From assembly GCA_002914845.1 (NCBI GenBank), contig JXTC01000361.1, positions 210,456-274,455 on the forward strand: a stretch of DNA of 64,000 nucleotides, written 5' to 3'. Shown in pieces: positions 12,906-24,900 of the stretch (its first letter is position 1; the number at the start of each line of letters is the position of its first letter). The translations under genes were made by a program, and so were the position numbers. Source of the DNA: Trema orientale (Eukaryota > Streptophyta > Magnoliopsida > Rosales > Cannabaceae). The notes beneath the pieces are model-generated. The model was not told where the DNA came from, made no database searches, and saw only the letters and a program-made list of their open reading frames with translations.

Positions 12906-14943
12906 ATGGGTTCTCAGGAATCTCATCCATGGACCTTGAGTGGTCTTATAGGAGCCTTTATTGATCTTGCTTTGGCTTATTTTCTTCTATGCGCATCGAC
13001 TTTTATGTTCTTTGCATCCAAGTTCGTGAGTATTGTGGGATTGGATTTGCCATGTCCTTGTAATGGGTTTTTCGGGTACAGAAATGACAATTTTTGCTGG
13101 CACAAATTGCTTGTCGATTGGCCCATTGGGAAGATCTATGCTATTCAGATGTGTGTGAAGAGTAGGTTCCCTTTTGATTTGGTTTGGTTTCGAAATGAAA
13201 GCAACTCGAGTAAGAAGTTGAATAGAGACAAGAGTTGTGAAAATGGGTTTGTTGAATTGGAAAACGAAGAAGCATGTTCTAGTTCGTTTTCGAGTTCTAG
13301 AAATCAAAATATGGTTGATAGAGAAAGTGGGTGTGACGCTAAGGGAAAGAGGGTTATGAATGTAAAGCAAAGGCCTGGAATTCGGCGGCGGCGGAGGGCT
13401 ACTCTCGGATATGGAAGATTTGCTTATGTTTTTCCAAATGAGAGTTTGCCTTCAATAGCTAGTGTTTTAAACACTTCTTGTGATTACAGAGAAATGAAAG
13501 ATCAATATGCTGAAAGCTTAGGTCCCTTAAGTGGGAGAGAAGATGGTCCCCAGTGTAAGTGTGAAATATCTTAACCTTTTCATTCGTTATAAATAAGTAG
13601 AATATTCCACTGATATTTGCATTTTTTTTTAATGTGATTTTTTGTTTTAGTTATCTTTTATTGGATCATTGAACCAAATGTGCTGCTTCCTGGTTGGATA
13701 CAAACCTTAAAGCTTTTTTCTGCTGAATTTAATGATATCTTTTTGTGCTTTAAGGAGGTTAGAAAAGTTTTGTTTTGCAAGTCGAAGGCTTAGATCCTTT
13801 TACATTTAAATTGGGTTGACTATGAAACTTGAAGTTGTACTTTGGTGAATATGAACTGAACATTTTATTGTGAAGGTCAAAAGGCGTAAAGATCCTTTGA
13901 CGTTTAAGACGGGTTGAATTTGAAACTTGAAATTGTAGTTTTGGAATATGCTCCCCTCTTTTCATTTTTCGGGGCTCTGTCTCTTTATGGGAAAACTTTT
14001 TTAGGCTTTATGTATGACAGGTTTAGGTGCAGTGCCAACTGATTTTTCGGATATTTGTGGTCGTGCCATTTCAGATGATGAAAATGCACCACTTGGCAAT
14101 TACAAGGGTGGAGTGACCTGCCATAGTTTTGAATTGAGTGGATCATTTGGTGACAGTAACAACACAATTAAGCATTCAACTTGCTCTGAGAAATACATTA
14201 AAGATGACACTGAAGAAAAGAGACCTGTTGTTGGATCTGAATCTGATACAATCAGGAGGTTGGAGCGAGCTCTTGAGGAAGAGAAAGCTGCTTGTGCTGC
14301 TCTCTACATTGAACTGGAGAAAGAGAGAGCTGCTGCTGCAACTGCTGCGGATGAAGCAATGGCAATGATATCTCGTCTTCAGAAGGATAAGGCATCAATG
14401 GAAATCGAAGCCAGACAGTGTCAGAGGATGATAGAGGAAAAATTTGCTTATGATGAAGAAGAGATGGACATTTTGAAAGAGATCCTTATTAGAAGGGAGA
14501 GGGAAAATCATTTTCTGGAGAAGGAAATTGAGACTTATAGGCGTATGAGCTTAACAGGAGACGAGCAGTCACAGGGTGATTTTAGTGATACATTGGATGA
14601 ATGGGGCCAAAGGCCTTTATCTTCACTTTTTCCAATTCGAGATCCACAACTGATTCTGCACAAGACTGTCAATACTAAATCCAGGTATGATAACATGCAA
14701 AGTGATGCTGATTTTCCCTCAAGCCATGAGATTCCAATTGTTGAGGAACAAAGCCATTCTAATGGACACGACTTGATTGAGAAAACAGTACTTTTGGTAG
14801 GAAAAGAAAAGGAAAAAGATAGTGTGATATGCCATGAAGTGATAGCTGAAGTACCCTGTGCCTGTGATGATGATGAGAAAACATTATATTGTGATGGAGA
14901 AGAGCTGCTGCAAAATGGAAAACATCATAACCATGTTGATTGA
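12906..14943 (+). CDS. Myosin-binding protein with GTD-binding (DUF593) domain
   Basis: Two coding exons, 12906-13554 and 14021-14941/3 (donor GTAAGT, acceptor ACAG), give 523 aa ending in TGA. A hydrophobic segment at about residues 11-36 would anchor the protein in an endomembrane. The linker contains a basic patch (GIRRRRRA). Residues about 291-390 are a charged coiled coil, starting DTIRRLERALEEEKAAC and ending EKEIETYRRM, which is the GTD-binding domain. In Arabidopsis MyoB proteins and maize FLOURY1 this domain binds the globular tail of class XI myosins and recruits them to vesicles; this protein probably does the same. A low-complexity acidic tail follows. The start is the ATG directly before the membrane segment. 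Which MyoB paralogue this is I cannot say. Confidence 0.88.
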
Positions 14944-15890
14944 AATATGCTTAGTTCCATGGCTGAAGGTATGAATGAAGGAAAACTGAAATTCGGAGAG
15001 TGATAATGTACCATGGATTTTTTTTGCTTGGATGAATCATGAGACTCTTACTAATTTGGAGCTTCTGGAATTGGGAGTAGTACGGTATGAAGAAATTGTC
15101 CATGCGCAACCCAGGTAGAAAACTGATGCTGAAAATACAAATGTTGGTTATCGGCAATGGATAAGCAAAACCTTGCATATTGACTTTGAGAAGAAACAGT
15201 AAGTAGTGTAACGTTGAAGTTTGAGTTTCACACCGAGATTGAATTGCATAAAAAAAGATGATGATAGTGAAAAACAGAAAAAGACTATCCACTTTCTATG
15301 CAATCAGGGGGAAGCATCTGAAGCAGGCCTGCATTCTTCATCTTCTAAGGTAAAATTTTTCTGTATAGCATTTATTGAGCTTTTTCAAAGTAACTATTGC
15401 ATATCTATCTTGTTTTTTGAGAACACTGTTGTTGCCTGCTTGATCACATAGTTTGTGCAGCAACGTTATGTGAGGAAATGATAGGGTACAGTTCTAGCCT
15501 TCATAACATTTTTGGGAATTTCACATGACATGCTAAGTTTGACAAATTCAGTAACAAAGGATTTTTAATAAAACCAGTGGGTTTCCATTGAGTTTGTTAA
15601 GTTTGTTATGTTTCCAACTATAAAAGAAGGAACAAAACAAGAGCTGTTATGGTGGTGAGATGTAGTTTTTCTTAACGTCTGAGTAAGGCTACTGATGTTA
15701 CCTACATATTTTTATCCTGATCTGAAAAGCTTGTTTTCATATATTTTGATGGTTTCTTGTGTGACAGTTCAGGGCCTCTAGGCCTGGGATCTAGTGATGG
15801 AAGGGTTTTGGGCCTAATTCTGTCATCACTTATGAGTTATATTATATTTTATGTGGACATAGGAAAAGCTTGTCCATCATTTTTTTTTTT
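14944..15890. other. 3' UTR and spacer
   Basis: Downstream of the myosin-binding gene. The first few hundred bases are probably 3' UTR. The rest is AT-rich spacer leading to the T-run that borders the TIR element. No coding region seen. Confidence 0.5.
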
Positions 15891-17001
15891 GGGGTTAATG
15901 GTACCATTGGTCTCCAACCTATTACCATTTTGGCATAGTAGTCCTCAACTTTTTTTTTTTTGTGTCATTTAAGTACTAAACGTTTCTATTTTTGGCAAGC
16001 ATATTCTATCTAAGATTCCGATAAAATTCATTTGAATGAGAGAAATTTCGCACTATTGATCTCGATTTTTCAATTGTTTAACAATTTGGTCTCTATTTTT
16101 TTGTACTCATATTTCTGATTAACAATATTGCATCTGCCAATCTTTTAGAAAATTAAAATTCATGCATGAATATAAAACAAACAGTTCATTTAAAAATCAA
16201 ATTCAAAAAAGAAAAAAAAAATTATGCTAATAAACCTTACTTTATGTCAAACTATAATAACTTTATGAACAAAATCAAATTATAGTAACTTTATGAACAA
16301 AAAATAATTATCTTACCATTTTTAAAACAAAAAAAATTTCACATACACGCTTTTATACTAGTCAAATTTGACTGAAAATTTATTATATCCATTAAATGTT
16401 CATGTAATTATGAATGGTTATTCTAAAAAATTAATTAACTATTTGCAGCAAATAAGTCTGAAAAGTTTTATAGTTTTCCATTAATTATTACCATTTTTAG
16501 AACAAAAAAAATTTCACATACACACTTTTATATTAGTCAAATTTGACTGAAATTTTATTATATACATTAAATGTTCATATAATTATGAATGGTTATTCTA
16601 AAAAATTAATTAATTATTTACAGCGAATAAGCCTGAAAAGTTTTATAGCTTTTCATTAAATATTTATTTCTTTATGTTATTGCATCTGTCAATCTTTTGA
16701 AACATTAATTTTTTAGAATTTTGATTTTCCGAAAGATTGGCAGATGCAATATTGTAAATCAGAAATATGAGTACAAAAAAATAGAGACCGAATTGTTAAA
16801 CAATTGAAAAATCGAGATCAATGGTACAAAATTTCTATTATTCAAATGATTTTTTTTAACGGAATTTTGGATAAAATATGTCAAAAGGACCAATGGCGCC
16901 AAAAAAAGAAACGTTTAGTACTTAAATACCACAAAAAAAAAAAAGCTGAGGACCAGTATGGCAAAACGGTAATAGGTTGAGGACCAATAGTGTCATTAAC
17001 C
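15891..17001. mobile_element. Non-autonomous DNA transposon with ~270-bp terminal inverted repeats
   Basis: The left arm (about 15893-16165) and the right arm (about 16725-17001) are imperfect inverted copies. The tip on the left reads GGTTAATGGTACCATTGGTC and its counterpart on the opposite strand at the right reads GGTTAATGACACTATTGGTC. Inward, both arms carry matching segments such as TATTACC, ACGTTTAGTACTTAA, TTGTTTAACAATT and TTGGCAGATGCAATATT. The core of about 560 bases is AT-rich, encodes nothing and contains a tandem duplication. T-runs of at least ten bases border both ends and could be a 9-10 bp target duplication, as in Mutator-like elements, but a homopolymer cannot prove it. The class is inferred from arm length and the lack of coding capacity. 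Confidence 0.8.
16313..16660. repeat. Tandem duplication of a ~175-bp unit
   Basis: Units start at 16313 and 16488, both with TTACCATTTTT. They share long stretches such as AATTTCACATACAC, TAGTCAAATTTGACTGAAA and AATTATGAATGGTTATTC, with scattered substitutions. The repeat lies wholly inside the long-TIR element, between its arms. Confidence 0.9.
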
Positions 17002-18404
17002 TTTTTTTTTTTTCTTTCATGTCCATCGAGTTGCTTGGGCTTTTACCGTTGAAGTACGAGAAAACTATATTTTATTTGCTACATCCATCAAATCAGGCAA
17101 GTGTTCCTAATAATATATGCTTTTTATTTGTAGCTCAAATTACTAGTTTGGTCCAGCATAAAATGCAATACAAGAGATTGAAACTCTGGAATCTCTTACT
17201 ACTACATTATAGTTAAAACAAAAGTCAAGGAACAATGGAAGACAATAATTATGATGGAAAATCCTACTCATAAGTCATATTGTATGAAGCTTTCACAATT
17301 CTGCAGCCTTTCATTAGCACCGAATTCTCATTATAGATAACCACTGCTTCATTTTGTCCTCTTTTTGTAGGTGAACTTTGACAAAAAAGATGCTGCAAAA
17401 TTTAACCTTTGGAATCCAATGAAGAGAAATTGCCTTAAATAGTTTACAGTGGCCACATATGTGTACATAATGTTGATGGTTGATAGTTGTTAGTTATATG
17501 TAAATTGACATATGAGAGGACATCAATAAGCATTATTAGTTGGTTGCTGCCTGCTGGTGGTTTAAACTGATAATTTGTAAATGTATCTCTGTCTTTTCAA
17601 CTTTAATATATGATCCAAATAAAAATGGTACCAAAAGGTTCTAAATCTTTGTTTTTAATCGATCTGTCCCACCTTGTCTTGTCTTGGCAGACAGAGGAAA
17701 ATGAGAGTGCCCTCTGAATCGAAACCATCATTGGTACATATGGGGTGCAAGAATTGATGTCCAAAGGCAAATGGTATAAAATGTAAATGGATCAAATTAT
17801 TGTTTTAAGCTGCTATTATTTATTTATATATTTTTTTTCAATTCAAATGTAGTAGGCAAACTTTTTTGTTTCTTATATCTTACACTTTCATTTTTTTACC
17901 TTCTGGGGAAAAAGAAATGACTGGTAATATTGTAAGCCAAATGAAAATGCTGTTTGCATGGATCTTGGACCATATATTACCATGTTGAGTTGTGTGGAGC
18001 GTAATTATACTGTATATACTTATATTTTTGAATGCAAAACATATATATGTTTGAATGCAAAACAACCTTCATGGTATGGCCGACGTAGGCGTGGAGGTGG
18101 AGGTGAAGGGGGCCGTAAGTACCCTTTATAGGCGTTACCGGGGGCAGACCCCGGGGCGAAACTTTTTAAGGTGTATTTTGGTACTTCACACTTTATTTTA
18201 ATGTTCTTACTATAGAAAGATATTATGAGGGCAAATTCTAGAGCTAATGAGAGATGTGATATAAGTTTTTGTAGAGTGAGAGACGGGAGATTAACTTGTA
18301 AACTTTTTAATTATAGTAAAACCTACCTCAATATAAAGTAGATTTTTGATGTAAAGTAAAGGTAAAACACTTTAAATTATGTGTGTAATTTTTCTATATA
18401 GAGT
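17002..18404. other. AT-rich spacer
   Basis: No gene seen. A short GC-rich patch at about 18078-18165 contains the palindrome CCGGGG...CCCCGG and stands out from the surrounding sequence. Just before it the phrase TTTGAATGCAAAACA occurs twice. Confidence 0.5.
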
Positions 18405-18422
18405 ATTTTGCGTTCGTTGATT

Positions 18423-18583
18423 TTTTTTTTTTTATAAAAGTGGGGCTTAACTAATGACCACCACTTACTACAAATTAAAGGAAAATGACACACACACACT
18501 ACCAAGGTTTGAACCCCTGACCCCCCAAACACACACACACACAATCCTCAAATCTTGGACCAACTGAGCTAGTCCCAGTTGGC
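18423..18583 (-). mobile_element. tRNA-derived SINE with 18-bp target-site duplication
   Basis: Flanked by a perfect direct repeat, ATTTTGCGTTCGTTGATT, at 18405-18422 and 18584-18601. Read on the minus strand, the body has a Pol III A box (TAGCTCAGTTGG) near its 5' end and a B box (GGTTCAAACC) further on, then a tRNA-unrelated part and a poly(A) tail, seen as a T-run on the plus strand. Two short (TG)n runs lie inside. The TSD, internal promoter and tail together define a SINE. The perfect TSD suggests a fairly recent insertion. Confidence 0.9.
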
Positions 18584-18601
18584 ATTTTGCGTTCGTTGAT
18601 T

Positions 18602-20759
18602 AAAACTCTCATAACCAAGGTTTAATCCAAAAAATATCAAATACGATCAAAAATAAGAAAAGTTATTACCAAAGTTTGACTATTTTGGAAGAAATTCAGA
18701 TTTGTACCGAAGAAGAATAAATTCCATGTTAGTCATGTTTGAGTCAACAAATTTTCATGTGCTAAAGTAAAACCTGCTAGAAAAGAAGGACATTGAAGTC
18801 TCTGTCCGGCCCGAGCTATGTTCCTCCACAAGAAACACGCTTGTTCCACAGTTGATTGTCAATAGAAAATATTATCAAATTCTATATCACAAAAATTATT
18901 AGTATTAATTTAATCTAATATTTCCTGTTAATGCTATCACCAGATATTAATTAACAACGGAGAAGTTGGGTTTGGTCTTGTATGACATCACTATAAAAAT
19001 CAAAAATAGTGTGTAATTTATCATTTTATTTGCCACCCATGATATTAGTGGTTGTAATTTAACTGCTCATCACTTTACTCTAGAGTTTTCCCCTTGTCAC
19101 GTGCATGAAAATGGTTTTGTTCTTCTTCTTCCAAATCTAATTCCGAAGCTTCTGTGTCTGTCTCCTTGTCTTCTAGTGACTCATAACTCACAATGCCGTC
19201 AAAATTGGCTTAGGTGCTTTTTAAAATAGTCATTACTCACAAGCTTGATTTTAGAGAAAATTTCTAGATCTTCTCTTCTCAGTCCTAGCCAGGAAAAAGG
19301 AACAATGTTATTTAATTTAACTTAATAAAAAAGGGTTCTAGATCACGCAAAGTCACTATCTCAAAACACTATTTTAAAAAATGGCCAAAAAAAAAAAAAA
19401 CGAAATACATAGGAGAGTCATTTTCTTGATTGTGTTTTATGAACGTCATTATTAATTATATTACTGTCTTTCTTTGTTTTGTTTTATTATGGAATGATAT
19501 TTCCTATATGTAGGTTGTCATTATATCCATCTATGAAGTTTTTTTTACCATACGAATGTACTTTGCCTTCACGGATATGCCATCTTTGAAATATTTTTTT
19601 TTTTAACATCAATCACGTAGAAATATTTCATAATCTTCGCAAGATAAATTTGTTTTTATAATTTGAGAAAGTACAATAGTTTTGTTGGAGTCAGATATAG
19701 TTATTTTTCTAGTATCATATAGACATCTAGGCCACCTTTTATAGGTTGGTTGGTACCATGTACGTTATGATTTGAATAAGTTTACATTGTTGTTATTATT
19801 TACAACTATTACAATAATAGACAATTTACTTGGCGTTGCCACATTACTATTTGTCATTGCCGTCTTTCCATATTCGTCAAAGATCTCTAATACTAATTTC
19901 TTTAAGATTTCCATAAGTTTGGGAGAAAAAATGCAACTTCTACAAAAATTAATTGATTTGATTTCTTTGAGGAAAAAAAAGGGGTTAAATCCTATGAATT
20001 CATTTCAGTTATCTTTTTTCCTCATAAATAATTATTTTCAAATTTCCCTAAAATATTGAAGAAGAAGGGACAATGAAACGAAGTAGATAATCTCTTCCAT
20101 ATTCTTTACTCTTTATTCAATATATTTTTCATATTTGGTTAGTAAGATATATCTCACCCAACCCACCCCCCACCGAAAAAAAGGTGAAAATTTTCTTGTA
20201 CTCCTTCCTTAGTCACAATAATATCTTATTTTGCCGTTATTATTTTTTTTTTAGTTTTCTTGTAATTTTTTTTTTTTAACATTTTAGTTTTGATTTGCAT
20301 TTGATATGAAAGATATGATTCACTTCAAGAAGAGGAGCAACTATGCAAAGTAAATATATATATATGGGCACTAATCAAGTAGGTATTTTTTTTAATATAT
20401 TTAGTTGGCAACACAAAGTAAGCTGGCACATAAGTTTATTAGGGGAAAAAAAAAAGCTATGCAACGGTAATTTATTGAAAGAAAAAAAAAGTATTATGGC
20501 ATAATAAACCCTTCCTCTTCAAAAAAAAAATTACGGAAAAATAAACCAACATACCTTTTTAAACATCATATTGTTATGTAGTAGACAACAATTTAAGATT
20601 TAAGAATGTGACATGGTTAAATATTTTATTTATTTTACATGATCAAATTATTAGTTCCAACGAACTACTAGAGCTATATTTTTTGAGAATAAATTAATAT
20701 CTATGTTTTAATTTAAGAAAATTAATTAGTTTTTTCTTTTTAAAGGGGGATTGGAGGTG
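18602..20759. other. AT-rich intergenic region, no gene
   Basis: About 2.1 kb with homopolymer runs. Open frames such as 19772-20059 are low-complexity and AT-driven. I see no RNA gene or recognisable element. Confidence 0.5.
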
Positions 20760-21942
20760 ATAGCTGTTGCATTATTTAAAATACTAAATAGTATTTTAGT
20801 AAAGAAATGAAAATGTGATTGGAGCGGAAATGTGGGTGCCAAGTCCAGCAGACAACCCCAGGTTTCGCCTTTCTCAAAGGCGGGGCATATATTCCAGAAT
20901 CGGCACACTACTTTTACTACCATACAGCCATCACCGACTCTTCCTGTCCACGTGGCACAAATCTAGTGGGGAATGGCGTGATTGCGATTTGCCGATTGTA
21001 ATTTCCCCGATATTAGATGCCCTCTCCACTCCAATTGTCCAATTATAAAGAGGAGAAATGCTTTCAATAAATAAACTAATCGTTAAAAAGACCCAGTTGT
21101 TGCGTGCGCGTAGCGTGTACAGTACAGCACCGAAAATTAACCCGCTGCCCCCGTTAACTAACGGCGACGTCAAATATAATAGTAACAATAATAATAATAA
21201 AAATAAAAAAGAGCTTTAATACTCAGGAGGAGTAGCAGGAGGAGCTGCAGAGAGAGTCCAACAGGTGACGGAGCCAAGAGCGGCCGTTGCACGCTACGTT
21301 CTCTCGTCCTAAGCTCCCTTGTAACGCTTTTGATAACGACGTGTCTTCTTCTTCTTCTTCTTCTTCTTCTTCTTGTTCCTTTCTCTCCCTCTCTCTCTCT
21401 CTACCTCTGCTACGTTTCTCTCTCTTCCTTCGTTCTCAGGAGTTAGTTTAGAGAGAGACGAGAGGAGAGGAGAGAGAAACAATGGCGTCCTAATCAGAAA
21501 GCAACGCGATTCGCTTTCTTCTTCTTCTTCTTCTTCTTCCTCTATAACCGATTTTAATATTTCCGGATCGAAATTCTGAATCTGGATTTTGCTTAATTCC
21601 CCGAATGTGGTTGGTTCATGGCGATTTGGTCCGTACAGATGATCGGGTATTGATATTACGAGATTCGTTTCGAACCAGTTGAGCCGGGAGTTTTGTCGTA
21701 TTCGTTTGTATCTGGTTTGCATGAAATCTTGGTAAGGTTTCGTGGTTTGTTTTGTTTGGCTTTCGAGTCTCTGGATTTAGAATCTTCTGGATCTTGGAAG
21801 ATATTAGATATGCTTATTCATAAGCCAGATTTATTATTTATTACCTTTTTTTTTGTGTTTGGTATTTATTTTTGTTGATTATTGTTGTTATTTTTTGATG
21901 CAGATGTAATTGCCAATCCAATTGTGAGCCACATTAGATACA
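20760..21942 (+). promoter_or_regulatory. Promoter and 5' leader of the SEC14-like gene, with leader intron
   Basis: A less AT-rich block starts near 20810 and carries a G-box (CACGTG at 20949-20954) and a TATA-like ATTATAAAG near 21042. The leader is pyrimidine-rich, with CTT and CT repeats at 21343-21420 and 21515-21543. A leader intron is predicted at 21732-21903, with donor GTAAGG and acceptor ATGCAG after a T-rich tract. The leader holds several AUGs before the main start, described separately. Confidence 0.6.
21721..21909 (+). promoter_or_regulatory. Two mini upstream ORFs (ATG-AAA-TCT-TGA and ATG-TAA) across a leader intron
   Basis: If the intron at 21732-21903 is removed, the exon end ATGAAATCTTG joins ATGTAATTG. 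This gives a three-codon ORF whose TGA shares its A with the ATG of a start-stop ORF, ATGTAA (21904-21909). The main ATG lies 34 bases further on, at 21943. An AUG-UAA start-stop controls boron-dependent translation and mRNA decay of Arabidopsis NIP5;1; any regulatory role here is inference. Confidence 0.55.
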
Positions 21943-24900
21943 ATGCCAGGTATATTCATATATAAGCCTGTAAAAGGAAAAAAATTGAGCTTTGATTCTG
22001 ATTTTGGTGCTATGGTTGTGTTTTGATATGTGATTGATTGTTTTGATGTGATTAGGAGAAGTAGTTTTAGTTCAAGAAGATGAGAAGTCGAGAGTTTTTG
22101 AAATTGAGACCTCTGAGGATGAGAGGAGGAGGTCTAGGGGTAGATCTCTTAAGAAAAAGACCATGAATGCTTCCATGAAATTGACGCAGACCCTTAGAAA
22201 GCGCGGTAAAAGGGTCGCCAATTGTCGGTACGCTTCGATTTCGATCGAAGATGTTCGGGATTCAGAGGAGGAAGAAGCTGTGAATTCGTTTCGTGAGGCA
22301 TTGATTGTGAAAGATCTGCTCCCGTCTCGCTTTGATGATTACCATACGATGCTGAGGTAGGCTTTGTTATTGTACTCTTTGCCAAATGAAAAAATAACAA
22401 CAATAACAATGATGATTGAACAGACCCTGATTCATTTTTAAGGGCACTCTAAAGTGGAGGTAATAAAAAGCCGAAGCCTTGAATTATGGATGTCTATTAG
22501 TGAATATGTCTGGTTCTTGTTTCATTTCAGTTTTTTAAGAGCTTTAGCCCTATAGTTGAAACAAAATAAGCATTCTTCTTTGAGAGTGGAATATAACCTA
22601 ATTTGCATTATGGAGCTTTACCTATTTTATGTAATAGCAATTAAGGTAAAAGTTGCTGCGGAATTTGGATTAAAGTTGGATTGCACGAAATAAATTTTCT
22701 GATATGTTTTTTGACTTGACCTAAGTTGCATAGGAGCATCTACAAGTTTGACACTTGTCATGGCCAAATAATGCCATTTTGCATAGGATGCCTATTTAGC
22801 TAGTCTTTACCTCTGTACTCTTGTGTCAATTTACTGTGCCGGTGCTTGGCATGTGTTTTTGGTTTAAGATCACTTTAAGGATGTACGTCCCATTAGTCTT
22901 TAATAACTTTTTTCTCTCTTTGTTTTTTTTTTCTGCAACTTTTGCTCTTAATACGAATAACTTCGCAATTTTTATGCAGATTTCTGAGGGCAAGGAAGTT
23001 TGACATTGACAAAACTGTACATATGTGGGAAGAAATGCTCAACTGGAGGGAAGAGTATGGAGTAGATTCTATAGTACAGGTAAAAGGCGAAAATGGTATT
23101 TCAACCGGTAGCTGATGTTTGCAGTCTTGGTTGGGGCTTGGGACTAAACCTTGATAATTTTTTTGAAGGACTAAACATTGATGACATTTTGTGTTAATAC
23201 AATGAGTTTTTCCTGTAGGATTTTGTATACGATGAGTATGAACAAGTTCGGCGATTTTATCCTCATGGTTACCATGGTGTAGACAAGGGGGGTCGACCTG
23301 TTTATATTGAAAGACTAGGCAAAATTGAACCCAGCAAGTTAATGAGTGTCACCACAGTGGACCGTTTTTTGAAATATCACATCCAGGGTTTTGAGAAAGC
23401 TTTTAGAGAGAGGTTTCCAGCTTGTTCTGTTGCAGCTAAAAGGCATATAGATTCATCAACAACAATACTAGACGTCCAGGGGCTGGTAATTTCCGAACTA
23501 GCATCATAGCTTTTATGGTTCTTTATGAGATCTGTGTTTTGTGCAGTTATAACTTCTCTTATTTGATAATGCAGAATTGGGTAAGCTTTGGGAAGCTTGC
23601 CCATGATCTTGTTATGCGAATGCAAAAAATTGATGGTGACAACTATCCTGAGGTGATTTGCTTTGATTTGATACTAGTTCTTTTAAAATCTGAATTTCAT
23701 TGGTTATTTCTGATACTGCTTTATTCTCCACAGACATTGCATCAGATGTTCATAGTTAATGCTGGCGGTGGATTCAAACTGCTGTGGGGCACGGCAAAAG
23801 GCTTTCTTGACCCAAAGACCACTGCAAAGATACATGTGCGAGCTTTTATTTTATTTTGTTGTTGTTAATTATCTTTTTAACTTCATAAGTTTTATGAAGT
23901 AATCTGAAATGCTTTTGCACTCGTTCCAAAGGTTTTAGGAAACAAATACCGAAACAAGTTGCTCGAGGTTATTGACTCAAGGTTGGTCATCTGCTTTACT
24001 TACTGTATGGCTTCAGAGCATTATACAAATTTATTGAGTTTACAGAGAAATTTTTATTCTGCTGTTATTGTTTGATCTGGATAACTTATTTTCGTGTCTT
24101 TCTCTTGAACAGCCAACTTCCAGAATTCTTGGGAGGAACTTGCTCGTGTCCAAATGATGGTGGGTGTCTTAGATCCGACAAAGGACCTTGGAATGATCCG
24201 GATATTATGAAAGTATGATTCTCTTGAAGTGAAGATTTATTTTATTTTTTTGCTTGAAAGCAAACCTTATTCATTTTTGACATTTCAGGCTCAACAGATC
24301 TAACCTTTGTGCTCATTTTGACATTCAAGAGGTTTTTCATGCTGGAATACTTACATTGTCTCTCATGTCTCTCTGCAGCTGGTACACATTGGAGAAACAA
24401 TGTATATAAGGAAAATTAAAGGGTCATCTGATACCGAGAATCTAGGAGTCAAGTTGTTGTCCTCAAAGGTGACTTGTTGATGGATCAACTAATGATGCTG
24501 TAAAAAGTCTCCTATCATACTTCGTTTCTATCATTTTCTCAATGATCTGCTTTGGTACAGGTTGCTGGTGGTGAAATAATATCTACTTCCAGGTTGGGAG
24601 CGGACATGAGGTCAAGTGCTTATGCCTTTAGGCAACCAATGCCTCTTCCAGATAAAGTAATGTTGTTGGACATCTTTTTTTCTTCTCACTTTTCCTTCTT
24701 CTTTAACCCCTGTAATAATAGACACCTCAGTAATTTTAATAATTAAAGGTTTGTTTATTATTACCTGGATGGAGATTCTATTTATGATCAAGGCTGAATT
24801 TCACTGATATCTATGATTAAGTGTTCAGACAAAGTTTCTCCATAATTCTTGGGAGTAAAATTCTCTACTATTCTTGGAGACTTATTTTGCTCAAGTTATT

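Noticed and set aside
16313..16660. CRISPR-like array
   Set aside because: Only two long diverged units, in a plant genome and within a transposon.
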